Under the pieces are notes generated by a model. It saw nothing but the letters and a program-made list of their open reading frames with translations. It was not told the DNA's origin and made no database searches. DNA of 64,000 nt from positions 1,490,501 to 1,554,500 of the forward strand of contig OX485805.1 of the NCBI GenBank assembly GCA_950295325.1. The letters are read 5' to 3'. Below, piece after piece: positions 34,713 to 46,880 of the stretch (positions within the stretch are counted from its first letter, which is position 1; the number at the start of each line of letters is the position of its first letter). This stretch comes from Polytrichum commune (taxonomy: Eukaryota > Streptophyta > Polytrichopsida > Polytrichales > Polytrichaceae). Both the position numbers and the translations under genes were made by a program.

Positions 34713-36108
34713 CTGCATTGAGCACAATGGATAGCATGCAACAATCTCTCAATAATTGAACGATACAAAATTAACGATACAAAATGCACTGAACATCATG
34801 ACCGATACAAACCTTCATCACACCGCATTCTCAACATATCAGAATCACCCCCTAAATCAGCTAAGCATCGCATACTTATGAGCAAGAAAGTGGGTCTTCA
34901 CTAAGCAAAAATCAAGACTAAGTTGAATGTGGGATATTTTTGTAGAATTGTCAAATTCCCCTGTCAAAGCATGCCAGTTGCCACATGGGTCAGAAAGGAA
35001 ATTTAGAGGACAATGACACCATGCAACAACATCTCAACCACAGTTTCCATGTAGGAAGGCAATGTTTGCAAAGGCTGCAATGTGGATATACCGTGTAATT
35101 GCAAGCAGAGGCCTACATAACCTAGATAAAATGCCTGAACGACTAGTGAAACCTCATCAAAGTCTCATAAAAGTGCAATTCAACAACTGTTCACTAACAG
35201 ACCTAGTGGCCAAGCTGTGGTAGTACTGTCACTTACTGATTATGATGTGCTTCCTTGTATTCAACTCGTCCAGAATATAGAAAATGCAACATATCACAAA
35301 TTGTTGAGCTTTGCATTCCTAAGGATTTGAGAGTTTGTACATTGTGATGATTTGAGTGAGGATCAGGATGAGAAACCAATTGACATCATACAGTGTTTTC
35401 ATCTAAGGAAGATGACACTATTTTCTTGACTGTTGATAACAACATGTCTGGAAGTGAGGACATGCGACATCTTTGTATAATGTAATGTTTCAAATTTTGT
35501 GTTCAAGGTCCCAAATCTCACCTAAACTACTAGTCATTTCTTGAACAAATTGTTGTTCATTGATTTCTTTGCTGTATTTTGATTGCCTTGTAATTCCTCT
35601 TGTGAACAAAACCTCGTTGAAGTTCAAATTGTCAAATTTTACAAGAGCTAGAGAACATTGAAAGTTGCAAACACACTAGAGAGCTATGGTAGAAAAATAT
35701 AATTCAAGTCTTCTACAAACGCATATCATCTTGATCGGCATCCATGAAGCCCATATGAACTTAAAATTTGACAAGACCTAGTGTTCAAGTGTTGCAGCAC
35801 ACAGACGAGCTTAAGCTGCGAATTGCCATTAACGTGTCTAGAACCATGTACATCTCCGCAGTAACCCCTAAATTTGGAATTAAAATTGACATAGTCTCCT
35901 GAAATGTCTGAATTGCAACAATAGCTGATTGAGCAGTCAAATTCACAGAAGTGGCAAAAGTTGATATTCTGTGACCAAAGGCAATCTCTTAGGCTCATTT
36001 CTGAGAAATGGAAGTTTCTGAAATAAGAGAACATACTGTTATAGTGGAATTTGTTAAGAATGGACCCAATCCATCACTCAATTTCCAGTTAGCATTCAAA
36101 TTGACAAC
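34713..36108. other. No intact exon; part may be a degraded continuation of the VPS52-like fragment
   Basis: On the minus strand at about 35810-35910 a short stretch reads EMYMVLDTLMAIRSLSS. It could correspond to the segment after the VPS52 helical region, but frames are interrupted. The rest shows nothing recognisable. Confidence 0.3.
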
Positions 36109-38092
36109 CTGCAGACATCCCTCGCTGACATTCAAGAGGGTGACCAGAAGACTAGAGCACCAATTGAGAGCTTGAGAAGGTGTTGAAGCAAACATGTGCT
36201 GGACCATTCTAACCCCATTCCCATTCTGAACCAGCTGGAGCAAATTATCAGAAACTTGTAGCTTGAGCTAAAAGGCAGAAAGATTCAGCTTGCCTGAGTT
36301 GATTCCAGCTCTACTTGACGTAGCTTCTCCTCAACATCCGTAGCATACTCTCGCAGTTGACTGCCCTGACCAAGAATGTTTGCTATCATCTGCATAAAGC
36401 ATCTAGACTCATTAGTTTCATGATCAATCAGAACAAAATCAAATGATTTGATACAACAACAATGCCACATTTTTCAAACATATATAGAGAGAGATAGATA
36501 GAATCTGCATGCCAGCTGACCTACAAGAATTGAGCCCAGAATGGATATAGAATATAAGTGTCAAGAGATTTGGGAGACACCTGTTGGCCATGAAGGTTCT
36601 CCAACTCCTCCTGCAGACCCTCTAGAGACACTTCATCCCTACCAAGTCATTTGATGCTTCCAAACAATCAGTATATTTCCATTACAAAGTGGGGTTACGG
36701 TGAGTAACATAAGATAAGAGAATGTGACCCAACAATATACACTAAGACATTCTATTAGAGGTCCAACTTTGTAGCATTTGTTTCACCTTGAGCACACAGT
36801 GTAGCTAATGACTATTTAAAAGAGACATAAAGTTCTCAAAAAGAAATTGCTGTGTTCCCCTAGCAGATCTCGAATTTGAAGTTCTAAAGGGAGAGCAGTC
36901 CTTCAGATTCATTATAAGTAACATCTCCAAGTGTTATTGACTGATTTCCCCAAATCTGAGCTATACAGAGTGTCACAAGCATAAGATATCCATGCGAGAT
37001 GGTTGTAACAATTATCATCCTAGAGATCAATTATGGCTAAGGGTCTGCACAGATGGCAAAGCGTCAAGTTTATTACCCAAGTGTGTCCTCCCCAAAGGTA
37101 AGATCACCAGCTGTGATGGTCAAGTCTGCCGCTTGCTGATCTGCTTCTCCAAGTTCTGCTTCCTACACTCTCCAAGCGTTTGCATTGATGTAACTTCAAA
37201 AGTTCAAATCTATGTAGAAGAGTCACGAGCCAGACAGATGCAAGTTTCATATATTCAAGTCATGCCTATGGTGTAATCCTAAAGTGCAAGTGACTAGTTG
37301 ATAGCAAGTCACCAATATATGTGTGTATCTGTGTATATGTATGTCTGTGTGTGTGTGTGTATATACATTGTGCCTGTGAAATCAAGGACTGGGTGCAAGG
37401 TGTTAAAATTGCTAATCAAATTATCGTAAGACGTATTTCACTCCAGTAAATTCTATGTCCGAACAGAACATATTCAATTTTTCCTGTTCGAATTTAGAAG
37501 CGAAGGGTTCCTACAAGAGAAATCCTTTGTAGATATCCCTGATGTGAAATGAAGTGTGGCAATACAAGTGTCATATGCCTTCATGTTCACTGACAGTAGA
37601 GGACAGCAAACAATGTGTATTGTCTGCTTCACAACTATAAGTTTCACCTCAGTCCACATAGTCACTTTATATATTGGCATAAGAAGATGCGCATTTATCA
37701 CTAATGCAACATTGACCAGTAAGTTCAATACATAAGTGAGGTCTGGGAAACCAACAGTGTACCATGCCGATCTTGGCTTTCCTATACCAACTGTCATTAC
37801 ACATTTCACTGAAAAATCGAGTCTCTAGGTCAAAGTTGAAAAAAACCAAAGCTAGAAATGGTGCACTGAAGGCTCATGATGGATACACAAACTGTCCAGG
37901 CTAAATGATATGTTACAAAGAAAGGAAATCTTATGTGTATGATCCCAAACATACATTCATGTGAACTGTGATACATGACATAACTTTGACAACACATCTT
38001 CAAGAAAGATTGAGACAGTAACCAACCTCAGAGCAAATTTGGCAGCTTTAACAGGTGCATCTTCCACTGTAGGGTCAATCTCTGCCTGCTTC
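36109..38092 (-). pseudogene. VPS52-like N-terminal gene fragment, probably captured
   Basis: VPS52 is a subunit of the GARP/EARP tethering complex, which acts in endosome-to-Golgi transport. Exons in transcript order: 38092-38027 (KQAEIDPTVEDAPVKAAKFA), about 37162-37077 (DLTITAGDLTFGEDTLG), 36638-36581 (DEVSLEGLQEELENLHGQQ), 36389-36294 (MIANILGQGSQLREYATDVE then EKLRQVELESTQ) and 36267-36109 (LKLQVSDNLLQL...). Phases of the last four agree; one donor is the rare GC type. The core ANILxxGxxLREY...VE.xLRxVELxS is a strong match to plant VPS52. The last exon has drifted from the conserved pattern, and the remaining two thirds of the protein are missing. It lies inside the CACTA-like region, so capture is the likeliest origin. 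Confidence 0.6.
37320..37367. repeat. Imperfect (TG)n microsatellite
   Basis: Alternating TGTG and TATATG units within the VPS52-like fragment, between two exons. Confidence 0.85.
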
Positions 38093-39396
38093 CTGCAAAC
38101 ACATGAAGTAGAAGCATGCATCTGAGACAGAAGAGAAGAGAAAACCAGCAATGCTCACTCTTAGATAAAATGCGTGACACTGTACCCAAGTGATAAAGAC
38201 CAAACTTTTGGAGTTCCTATCTGCAAGATGTGCAGGGAAATTGCCTTGATCAGGGACCACTAAATTAAATTACTGATTGTACATAAATACCCACGTTTGC
38301 ATTCCAATTCGAACCCACATGCAGTGGTGCTTGCAGAGTACTTGCAAGGATATCAACCAGTTACCAGTACCAGATTCCTCAAAAAATTGGCAAGAAAATG
38401 GTTGCAATAAAGCACAGTGAGAATTCAATCCACCTACGGAATCTTGATCTCTAAATCACTCCTTCGATTCCCAAGGATGCTCTTGCAGGAATGAAAATGT
38501 CGATTTCTAGCTCACATTACATCTACTACACCCACCAGTTGATTCAAGATCCCCATATATAATATCATTGTCCATCTCCGGAATTTGACCTTCCAATAGT
38601 ACCCCATCAAGCATACAAATATTATCTTACAACTTATACAGACCTAGAAAGCAAAACAGGGTTATGGTATGATCTAATTGAATTGATTTAAGATGAGCGT
38701 AGTTCAGCTGAATGTATCTGGTGAGATCCTGATTTGATGTGAGAGTAACATACGATCCGGTTATCTAAAATTCCCTGCATGATGATGAAGCTAAGAAATT
38801 TTGGGAGCTCGGAGCTCAGGTCGCCTATCAGATTAAACTGGCAGTAAACGTTATCCTTCCAAACATGAAAAGGTTACACACATACTTGTCGAATTGGGTT
38901 ACGTTAACGGCGCAAGAAGTGTGTAAAAAGAGCTTTGACCTATCCTGCCCTCCCACTATACTCCAACACTGACAATGTAAACATGTAACTCTATATCCAC
39001 CATCCTCTCATCCACCATCCTCAGCAATCCGGAGCAGCACAAACTCGGACTAGGCTAATGAACTCAAACTCAAATCTTCCAGCTCGTAGGAGCATCTATC
39101 TAGGTCCTCATTTTCATCTTCAATGGGACCACTGACAACATGCTTGCCACGCTTCTCCTTGGTCTTGGGAGGTCTGAGAGGTGAGGTCACGGAGTCCATA
39201 TCCTCAGCCTTATACTTCAAAGATTCGCACAAACTACCCTCTATACTCGCTACAGATAAGACAAGAATTTGAGTCTCTTGCCTTGAGCCCAGACGTGCAA
39301 TACGCCATGGACTGCATTGTATTTAGGGACGGGGACCTAACGGATACAATTCGACGCGCTAGAGCTTCACTATGTAGACTGTTCCAATTTGAATAA
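38093..39396 (-). other. Mostly non-coding; one short coding-like segment at 39050-39232
   Basis: A minus-strand stretch of 60 codons (SPLRPPKTKEKRGKHVVSGP, then acidic) ends at a TAG at 39050-39052. It could be a 5' exon of the VPS52-like fragment or of the element's minus-strand gene; no splice donor is obvious. The rest shows no supported gene. Confidence 0.3.
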
Positions 39397-39454
39397 TGAC
39401 TAGTAAATGACTACTTAATGACTAGTAAATGACTAGTGAATGAAAATAGGCATA

Positions 39455-40275
39455 CGAAACAAGAATGGATTTCATCACAATTACGTATAAGTGCGGTATA
39501 TGAATACCCTAGAATCGATTATGATATATTTAAGGGTCCACTAAAATTAGGCAAACATGGTGAAAATATTGTCTATTTCAAGAAAAGGGTAAAAAGGGGT
39601 TGGAATCGCTTAGGGTCTATTGAGGGCATGGATAAAAATAGATGAAGGGTGTGAAAAGCATTATCTATTTCGGTCTATTTCAGGATTATGATAGAAAGGG
39701 GTCTGAATTTGGATTTACTTAGGGCCCGATTGAAATTACTTTTACAAAACAAGAATGGGGTTGGACACAATTACGTATAAGTGCGGTGGATGGGTGGGGT
39801 GGAATCGATTATGATGTATTTAGGGCATGGATAAAAATAGGAAATAGGGTGAAAAGTGATGTCTATTTCAAGGTTGAGGGTAAAAAGTGGATTGGAATTT
39901 GGATTTATTTAGGGCCCAATTGAAAGTAGGGATACGAAAAAAGAATGGGGTTAATGACACTTAGGTATAAGTGAGGTGAACGGGTGGGGTGGATTTGATC
40001 TGGATGTATTTAGGGGTGGAATAAAATTAGGCAAATAGTGTGATCTATTTCAGGGTTGAGGGTAAAAAGGGGTCAGTTTACAGGGTAAAAAGGGGTCGTA
40101 ATTTGCATTACTCAGGGGCCGAATGAAAGTAGGTATAGGAAAGAAGAACGGGTTTGGACACACTTAGGTATAAGTGCGGTGGATGGGTGGGGTTGGATGG
40201 ATTATGATGTATGTAGGGACCGACAAAAAATAGTGAAAAAGGGTGATCTATTTAAGGGTTGGATGAATGCGGGAG
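39455..40275. repeat. Tandem array, four diverged copies of a ~200-bp unit upstream of the transposase
   Basis: The landmark ACGTATAAGTGCGG or its variants occurs at 39483, 39773, 39963 and 40166. Each is followed by GATTATGATGTATTTAGGG, an 'aaaatagg' segment and 'tctatttcagggttgagggtaaaaagggg'-type sequence. The first spacing is longer (290 bp). The array lies between TGACTAGT repeat clusters. Confidence 0.8.
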
Positions 40276-40817
40276 GTAGGAAATAGTGAATTGGATGTTG
40301 GGGAGATTTAAGTATGAAGGAGATAGGTTGCTATTGTGGCGGATTGGGTTTGGTTTCATTCGTGTAGGAGCAAACTTTGAATGGAATGGAACGGAATGTA
40401 ACGTAACACATTGGGGTGTGAATGGGTTACCCCGGTAAGTGGTGGAATTTACGATTTTGGGAGCGGGTAAAAAAAATGTTTAGATGCGGATGTCTTTGGG
40501 AGCTTGGGGTATTTGCGAGGGGTTTGGGAAAAGGTGCGGAGTGGAAGTGATTAGGGGTTTGGTGGGTTTAGGAGCGGATTTTTGAAAAGCCCGGTAATTG
40601 GTAGAATTTACTAGTGAATGACTTTTGGATGACTACGTAATGACTTGTGAACAACTGCTGAATGACTATTGAATGACTAGTGATATTCGAACACAATATC
40701 ACAATAGCAATTATAAGCTCATGCCCAGGTCTCCACTTTGGAACTTAGTTTGCGAGGCCAAATTTTTTTTTCTTCCTGTCTACGTTGTATGGTCAACATG
40801 ATGGAGGGAATGCACAG

Positions 40818-41014
40818 GTGTGTTTGATGAGTTGGGAAATCCTGCGGTCGATGATGAACTAGAATATCCTCATAGCTTTGACAACTATGAACATAGTACC
40901 CACAACTTATTTGAAATTTGCAACCATCTCACATTAAGTAGTGTTTTGCAAAGCACAAGAAGTGGGCACAATGCTAAATTTGTCCATTTAAGACCCACTG
41001 ACCTTAAATTCAAG
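40818..41014 (+). CDS. Possible 5' exon of the CACTA transposase gene
   Basis: An acceptor-like 'gcacag' precedes 40818 and a donor-like 'caag|gttaac' follows 41014. Between them the frame encodes FDELGNPAVDDELEYPHSFD and NLFEICNHLTLSSVLQSTRS without stops. It is not a known TNP2 segment. It may be a leader exon or part of an additional product. Confidence 0.3.
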
Positions 41015-41213
41015 GTTAACGACTACTGGGTGACTAGTGATTGACTGTTGAATGACCAGTGAATGACTAGTTCATGTTAAGTGTTCTCGGCGTACACGTG
41101 AACAACTACTGTGTGACTAGTGTACGACCAATTTATGACAGATGAACCACCATGAAATGGGTGGTGGGAACCCTGTTTCAAGACCACACATCACAGTCAC
41201 TGATATGTGCATA

Positions 41214-44200
41214 GTGACAAGCTTGCAGGGGACATGAACGGAGGAAGACTCCCTCTTAATGACAGGAGACGGCAAGAACATCGCGATGACCGTCTGTGGA
41301 GGAAGGAGCAAGAGAGGGCCTCATTGTATAACCTGAAACGAATTCACTGCCCATGCTGCAAATGTAAAGGACGATGTCAACTATACATTGCAAAAGTAAA
41401 GAACCATCTAATAAGAAATGGGAGGGAACCCAGCTTCAGAGTGTGGAGGGGGCCTGGAGAGAGGGACGGCTCTGATGAAGAGTGGGAACAAGAGTTTAAG
41501 AGACCCCCAAGACCACATGACAGACACATTGACGAAGGGTTGGATATGCACGCAATGGTAGAGGAAGCATTCCAAGAAATTGATGAGGCACCAGCCTCCC
41601 CCCCCCCCCTACATTGGAAGAAAAGTTTGAGGACATAGTAATGGGTGCATTCATAGTTGTCGATGAGTTGGCCCATGATGAAGCCCCGTTTTCTGACTAT
41701 GAGTCAGAGGACGAGCCTTTGGGAGAAAATGGAGGTGGTATTGCAGAGGAAGACAATTATGGTGATCCACACGAGCTGGAAGAAGCAATTGGGGAGTTGT
41801 ACCATGGAGCCAAATCTTCGGTGTTGGCCGCCACGATATTGATAATGACTTTGTGTACGATCCATGGTGTAAGCAACAAGTTTGCAGACCAGTTATTCAC
41901 CCTCTTCCGAGAACACCTACTACCCAGTGAGAATATGCTACCCAAAAACCTTCATGCTGCAAAATGCTTGATTCGCAAATTAGGATTGAATTACAATACA
42001 ATTCATGCATGCCAAGCAGGTTGTGTATTATTTAGAGGGCAATATGAAGGTGCAACTCATTGTCCAAAGTGTAAGAAACCACGTTACAAAGACGAGGCCA
42101 AAAAACAAAGGCCTTGGAAAGTACTTAGACAATTTCCCATTATTCCAAGACTAAGACGTATGTTATGTACACCCACAATATCTGAACTCATGGTGTGGCA
42201 TGCAAAGAACACAAGCACAGATGGATTGGTAAGACATCCTTGTGATTCAAAGGCATGGAAACACGTACATGAAAATGTAGATTCCAGTTTCGGCCAAGAA
42301 AACCGTAACATTCACTTAGGAATGGCAGCCGATGGAGTCAACCCTTTCAAGTTGCAACGTACAAGTTGGAGTACATGGCCGGTAATGTTATTGAATTACA
42401 ACATACCCCCATGGTTGACTACGAAGAAATTTTTCATAATGTTGGCATTGCTAATCCCAGGAAAACAATCTGTGACATCTCAATTCTTTGATGTGTACTT
42501 GGAACCATTGGTAGAGGAGTTGATCCAATTATGGAAGGGTGTGGGTGCCTATGACGTGCTCAAAGAGGTGGGGTCTAAGGCTTTCAAACTTAGAGCAGTA
42601 TTGCTATGGACCATACACAATTTTCCCGGTTATGGGACAGTTGCAGGTGTTGCACATCAAGGCTATGCGGCTTGTCCTGTGTGTGGGCCACATTTTAAAG
42701 GTGAACATTCTATCGAACTTGGAAAGCAAACCTATACAGACACAAGGAGGTGGCTTGCCCATGACGATCCGTGGAGGTCGCCGGAAATGAAGGACCACTT
42801 CAATGGACGTATGGAAGTTCGAGGTAAGCCCAATGTTGTTACCGCAGGTGAGCAAGTGGCACGAGCCACCGAGTATCAAATCTGGTTGGATGAAGGGAAC
42901 AAAGAAGGCTCCGCTCGAGACCCTTCGAAAACACATGGTGTGAAAAGGAGGAGCATTTTACACAACCTGCCTTATTGGAAGGTAAATGATCCAGCTGCTT
43001 TGACTTGAATATTGCATGCATCCTCACATGCAACGACATGTCCAACTAAAGAAAGAGTAATAACGACTCAATGTGGTCACATATGGCATAAACATGTGCA
43101 CGTGTCACCAGGCTGTAGTTATTGACTAGTAACGGAATAGTCGTTTAGGATACACATGGGCACATGCTTAAACCTAGCGTACTGCACGTCTGAAACACGT
43201 CATGTTCAACAAATGGAAATGACTACAAAAGAACTATAGAAATGGTCACGTGGCAGTATAGTAAAGAGTATAGGCTCTTGCCTCCCATCCATTAATACCA
43301 TGTGTGCGTTACTATACGTCCAGAATGAGACAAAACTACTAGTCATTGTAGCCATCATCGACGTATATAAACGTCATAATCACAGTCGTAATCACAGTCG
43401 CAATCACAGTCGTACTTACACGTCCCCTGAACTAACCAATATATGACTATATTGGCAGGATCTGCTCATACGATACACGCTGGATGTTATGCATTGTGAG
43501 CAAAACTTTTCAAAGAACATTTTGAAGACCGTCACTGGACATAAGGACACCGTAAAGGTCCGCCGGGACTTGCAACGCAGAGGCATCAGGCCGCATTTGT
43601 GGCTCATTCCCCACCCAAAGAAAAATGGCAAAATGTTGAAACCGGCGGCCCCATATGTGTTGACAAGCGAAGAGTTCGAAGTGTTTTCTAGTGTTATCGA
43701 GAACTTAAAGACACCATCAGGACATGTTTCCAACATGGCTCAATATATACGCAAGAGGACGTATGGGGGTTTAAAGTCACATGACTACCATGTGCTTATG
43801 CAGCAAATCATGTCGCTAGTCTTAAGAGGTCTTTTACAACCTGGTCCACGAATGGCGGTGATGAGGATTTCAAAAGTGTTCCGAAGGATATGTGGAAGTG
43901 TTTGGAACCCATTGGAATTGGAAGCTCTACAGGCGGACGTTGCACGGAGCATGGCACTTCTGGAGATTCATTTCCCTCCGTCTTTTTTTGACATTATGAC
44001 GCATTTACTATATCACCTAGTCGATGAATTGGACATATGTGGTCCTGTCTCCACAAGGTGGATGTATCCTATTGAAATATACATGAAAACATTAAAGCAT
44101 TATGTTCAGAACATGGCAAGACCGGAAGCAAGCATGGCGGAGGGTTATGCGAGGGATGAATGCCTAGGTTTCATCACAGAATATTTCCACAAGTTTGAAG

Positions 44201-45344
44201 TGGTTGACCGTCGAGTTTGGGATGCAGATGAGGAGTACGGAGATGCAGAGGAGGTGCTAGAAGGGGCAGGAACAAAGTACGTGATGACACCAACATTGAG
44301 AGATGTTGCCCACCAATATGCTTTGACCAATTTATCCCTCATGGCGCCTTGGCATAGGTGAGCCTGATTATGTATTTGTGATTGCACGTTCATGTCTCAA
44401 TGTACCCTGTTGTTTTCCTAAACATGATCGCCACTGGGAAAGGCTACTATATGACCAGGTGGATGAGTAGTGATGAGTAGTGAATGACTACTGTCTGACC
44501 AGGTGGACGAGTAGTGAGTGACGAATGACTAGTGAATGAGTATTGTCTGACCAGGTGGATGAGTAGTAAATGACTAGTGAACAACTAATATTTGACTAGT
44601 TGGATGTGCAGGCAATGGAAAGAGGAACAACTACAAAACCCCAGCATTTCCACGTTTGAGAATTGGATTAAAGACGTGGTGCACAATCACCCTATTGACC
44701 CGAACGATGAGGATGACATGGACAGGGTTCTGTTGTGTAGCAGACCGTCACAGTTAGCCACACGATATACGAGGATGAAGGCCTATGGAAACCACTTTCG
44801 GGTGGAGGACCAACAATCCAGGACGCTTCAAACTTACGACAGCGGTGTTGCCTCTGTGTTTCACATGCCTTCCGTGGGTTCGGAGGAGGTGACATTGAAC
44901 TATGTGGGAGTACTAAAGGATAATATACTAAAATTGAACTATGGGCCACTTCGTACACCTGTCATGCTTTTTAGGTGTGAGTGGATAAAGCAATATGACA
45001 ACCGGGCCAACCCTACGTATGTAAGAGACAAGGTTGGATTCATGGTTGTAAATTTCCGCCACAAGGTTCCTCAAATGTTGGAACCGTTCATATTCCCCAG
45101 CCAAGTGACACAAGTATTTTGGTCAGACGAAGTGCGGAAACCGGGGTGGAGAGTAGTATTGGCGAAGGAGGCACGCTCCCAAAGACATCAACAGAGCACA
45201 ACAGATGTCTTCATGACCACCACCGAAGAAGCACGTGGCATGCAGTTGGTGAACCATGTGCCTCCCCCGCCCACCACAGCGTCATTGGTGGGAGCCATAG
45301 AACTATCAGCTTTAGATAACTCCTTGGCACTAGCTAAATTTTAG
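41214..45344 (+). CDS. CACTA (En/Spm) transposase, TNP2 family, with one poly-C frameshift
   Basis: Exons are about 41214-42981, 43459-44357 and 44612-45344; the junctions agree in phase (gtaaat...ggcag; gtgagc...tgcag). The first ATG is at 41234. The N-terminus has the zinc-binding transposase-associated motif (CPCCKCKGRC ... HLIRNGREPSFRVW). TNP2 core: HCPKC, LGMAADGVNPF, LRAVLLWTIHNFPGYG, ACPVCG, then LPYWK spliced to DLLIRYTLDVMHCEQN. A DUF4218-like region (LKSHDYHVLMQQI; HFPPSFFDIMTHLLYHLVDE) and a DUF4216-like end (DKVGFMVVNFRH; QVFWSDEVRKPGW) follow. It cuts and pastes CACTA-ended elements. A 12-C run at 41598-41609 shifts the frame by one; this may be a real mutation or a homopolymer error. 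All else is open, so the element may be young. Confidence 0.93.
43010..43458 (+). other. Transposase intron with CACGTCA/CAGTCGTAATCA-type repeats
   Basis: The intron between the TNP2 exons contains 'cacagtcgtaat' repeats at 43380-43415 and several ACACGTCAT-like motifs. These resemble motifs in the region downstream of the gene. Confidence 0.6.
44450..44606. repeat. ~60-bp tandem units with TGACCAGGTGGATGAGTAGT and TGACTAGTGAATGA
   Basis: TCTGACCAGGTGGA(T/C)GAGTAG occurs three times (about 44450, 44496 and 44547) separated by TGACTAGTGAATGA-type units, all within the last transposase intron. Confidence 0.85.
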
Positions 45345-45399
45345 GTGTTCGTCCTTTCAAAAGCCTAGCTGGCCTTACAAATGTCTTACGTAGGTTGTA

Positions 45400-46145
45400 C
45401 TCAACAATACTATGACTGAACTACAACTCCACTACGACTTACACGTCCACGTCATTGATTACGTGGCATGAAAAATGAAATGCATTGTTCATGCACAATG
45501 CCCGCCATTAAACTTATGATTTCAGACCTCCATCACATGTGTACCTTGGCAATGAATATCTTCCATATACGTCAATAAATGTACTAAGCTTATGTCATCG
45601 ATGACACGGCATGCCACCTCATCGTGTCAAACATGTTTAGTGACCAATATGTTGCTTGCACATGTCATCCATGAGTCATTTCAGTAACTGAACAATGACT
45701 AAACGCTTATACACGTCATCCCAATCTCAACGGGCATGTGAGTCAGTCATTGAGTTTGGAAGTCGTAGTCATTCTTTTGACACGTCAATATTATCGAGAA
45801 TAATGTTCACTCAATACATCCCTAATTTCCACGTCATTAGAGGGATGTAAGTGCCACATCACTAATTTGTGTTATTTCTAAGTAATAATATACACGTAGT
45901 CGTTAAATCACAACCAGATAATGACTAATAATCAGCCAAGTCATGATATTCTTTCCACGTCACACACGAATGGATGTAGTGGACGATATTTGGTAGACAT
46001 AAAATGAGTATGTTATGCGGTCTTCAACAGAATTCATCATAAGTCATTTAAATGACTTAACAATGACTCACACGTAATCCACGTCACATAAGGTGAGTTG
46101 AGTAGGCGTCACAGTCGTTTAATAAGTTGTTCAGGACAGCGAGTC
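45400..46145. repeat. Dispersed CACGTCA motifs downstream of the transposase (possible subterminal repeats)
   Basis: About ten copies of (T)CCACGTCA or ACACGTCAT appear in 750 bp, with related GAGTCATT and AGTCGT units. CACTA elements typically carry clustered short motifs near their ends that bind the element's protein. I could not find a CACTA/TAGTG terminal pair, so the element's end is not defined. Confidence 0.5.
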
Positions 46146-46562
46146 ATTGAACATTATATTCGTTAATTGGAGACTTTGGAAAGTCTCAGAATAAATTGGA
46201 CCCGTAGTTTTGGATGCGAATATTGTGAACGTAGCGAACATCGAGAACAATGGCAACATAATGTTTTAAAGATCCATATGTGAGGAATATATATGTTTCT
46301 AAATATAGTAATTATTCAGTTGATAATCAAAACTATGCCAACACAATATTCCAATGACACAAATTCACAATTGTTTGTATTTTTGATTTTGTATTGAACA
46401 AAATTAAGGAATCTATAAATAGCCATATGATTTTACAACTATGGACTCTTGGATGCGTATCCCAAACATAAAGGTCTTAGCCAATTGTGGGTGAATTGAA
46501 CGGCACATCCCAAACGCAACAATACTTTAAATAATTTAACAGTGTGCATAAGAAATTGCAAA

Positions 46563-46763
46563 TTAGCATCTGCAATATAATTATATAGTTTAGGGTCCAC
46601 ATCCGTAAAAACACAAACATAAAAAACATTTGGATTCCACATCCGTAAATCAACGCATCCATGCAATATAATTATATAGTTTAGGGTCCACATCCGTAAA
46701 AACATAAACATAAAAAACATTTGGATTCCACATCCGTAAATCAATGCATCCATGCAATATAAT
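46563..46763. repeat. 91-bp tandem duplication
   Basis: GCAATATAATTATATAGTTT occurs at 46572 and 46663, and its start again at 46754. The intervening CATCCGTAAA-containing sequence is almost identical. It lies just 3' of the minus-strand gene ending at 46881. Confidence 0.9.
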
Positions 46764-46880
46764 TGTAATCTATAAGATTGCTATAAAATGCGTCTAATAT
46801 AGTATTCGACCCCAATGTCATATATTTTATGAAAAACCAATACACATTTCAAATATCTTTGGTCCAAACCTACGTCAATA

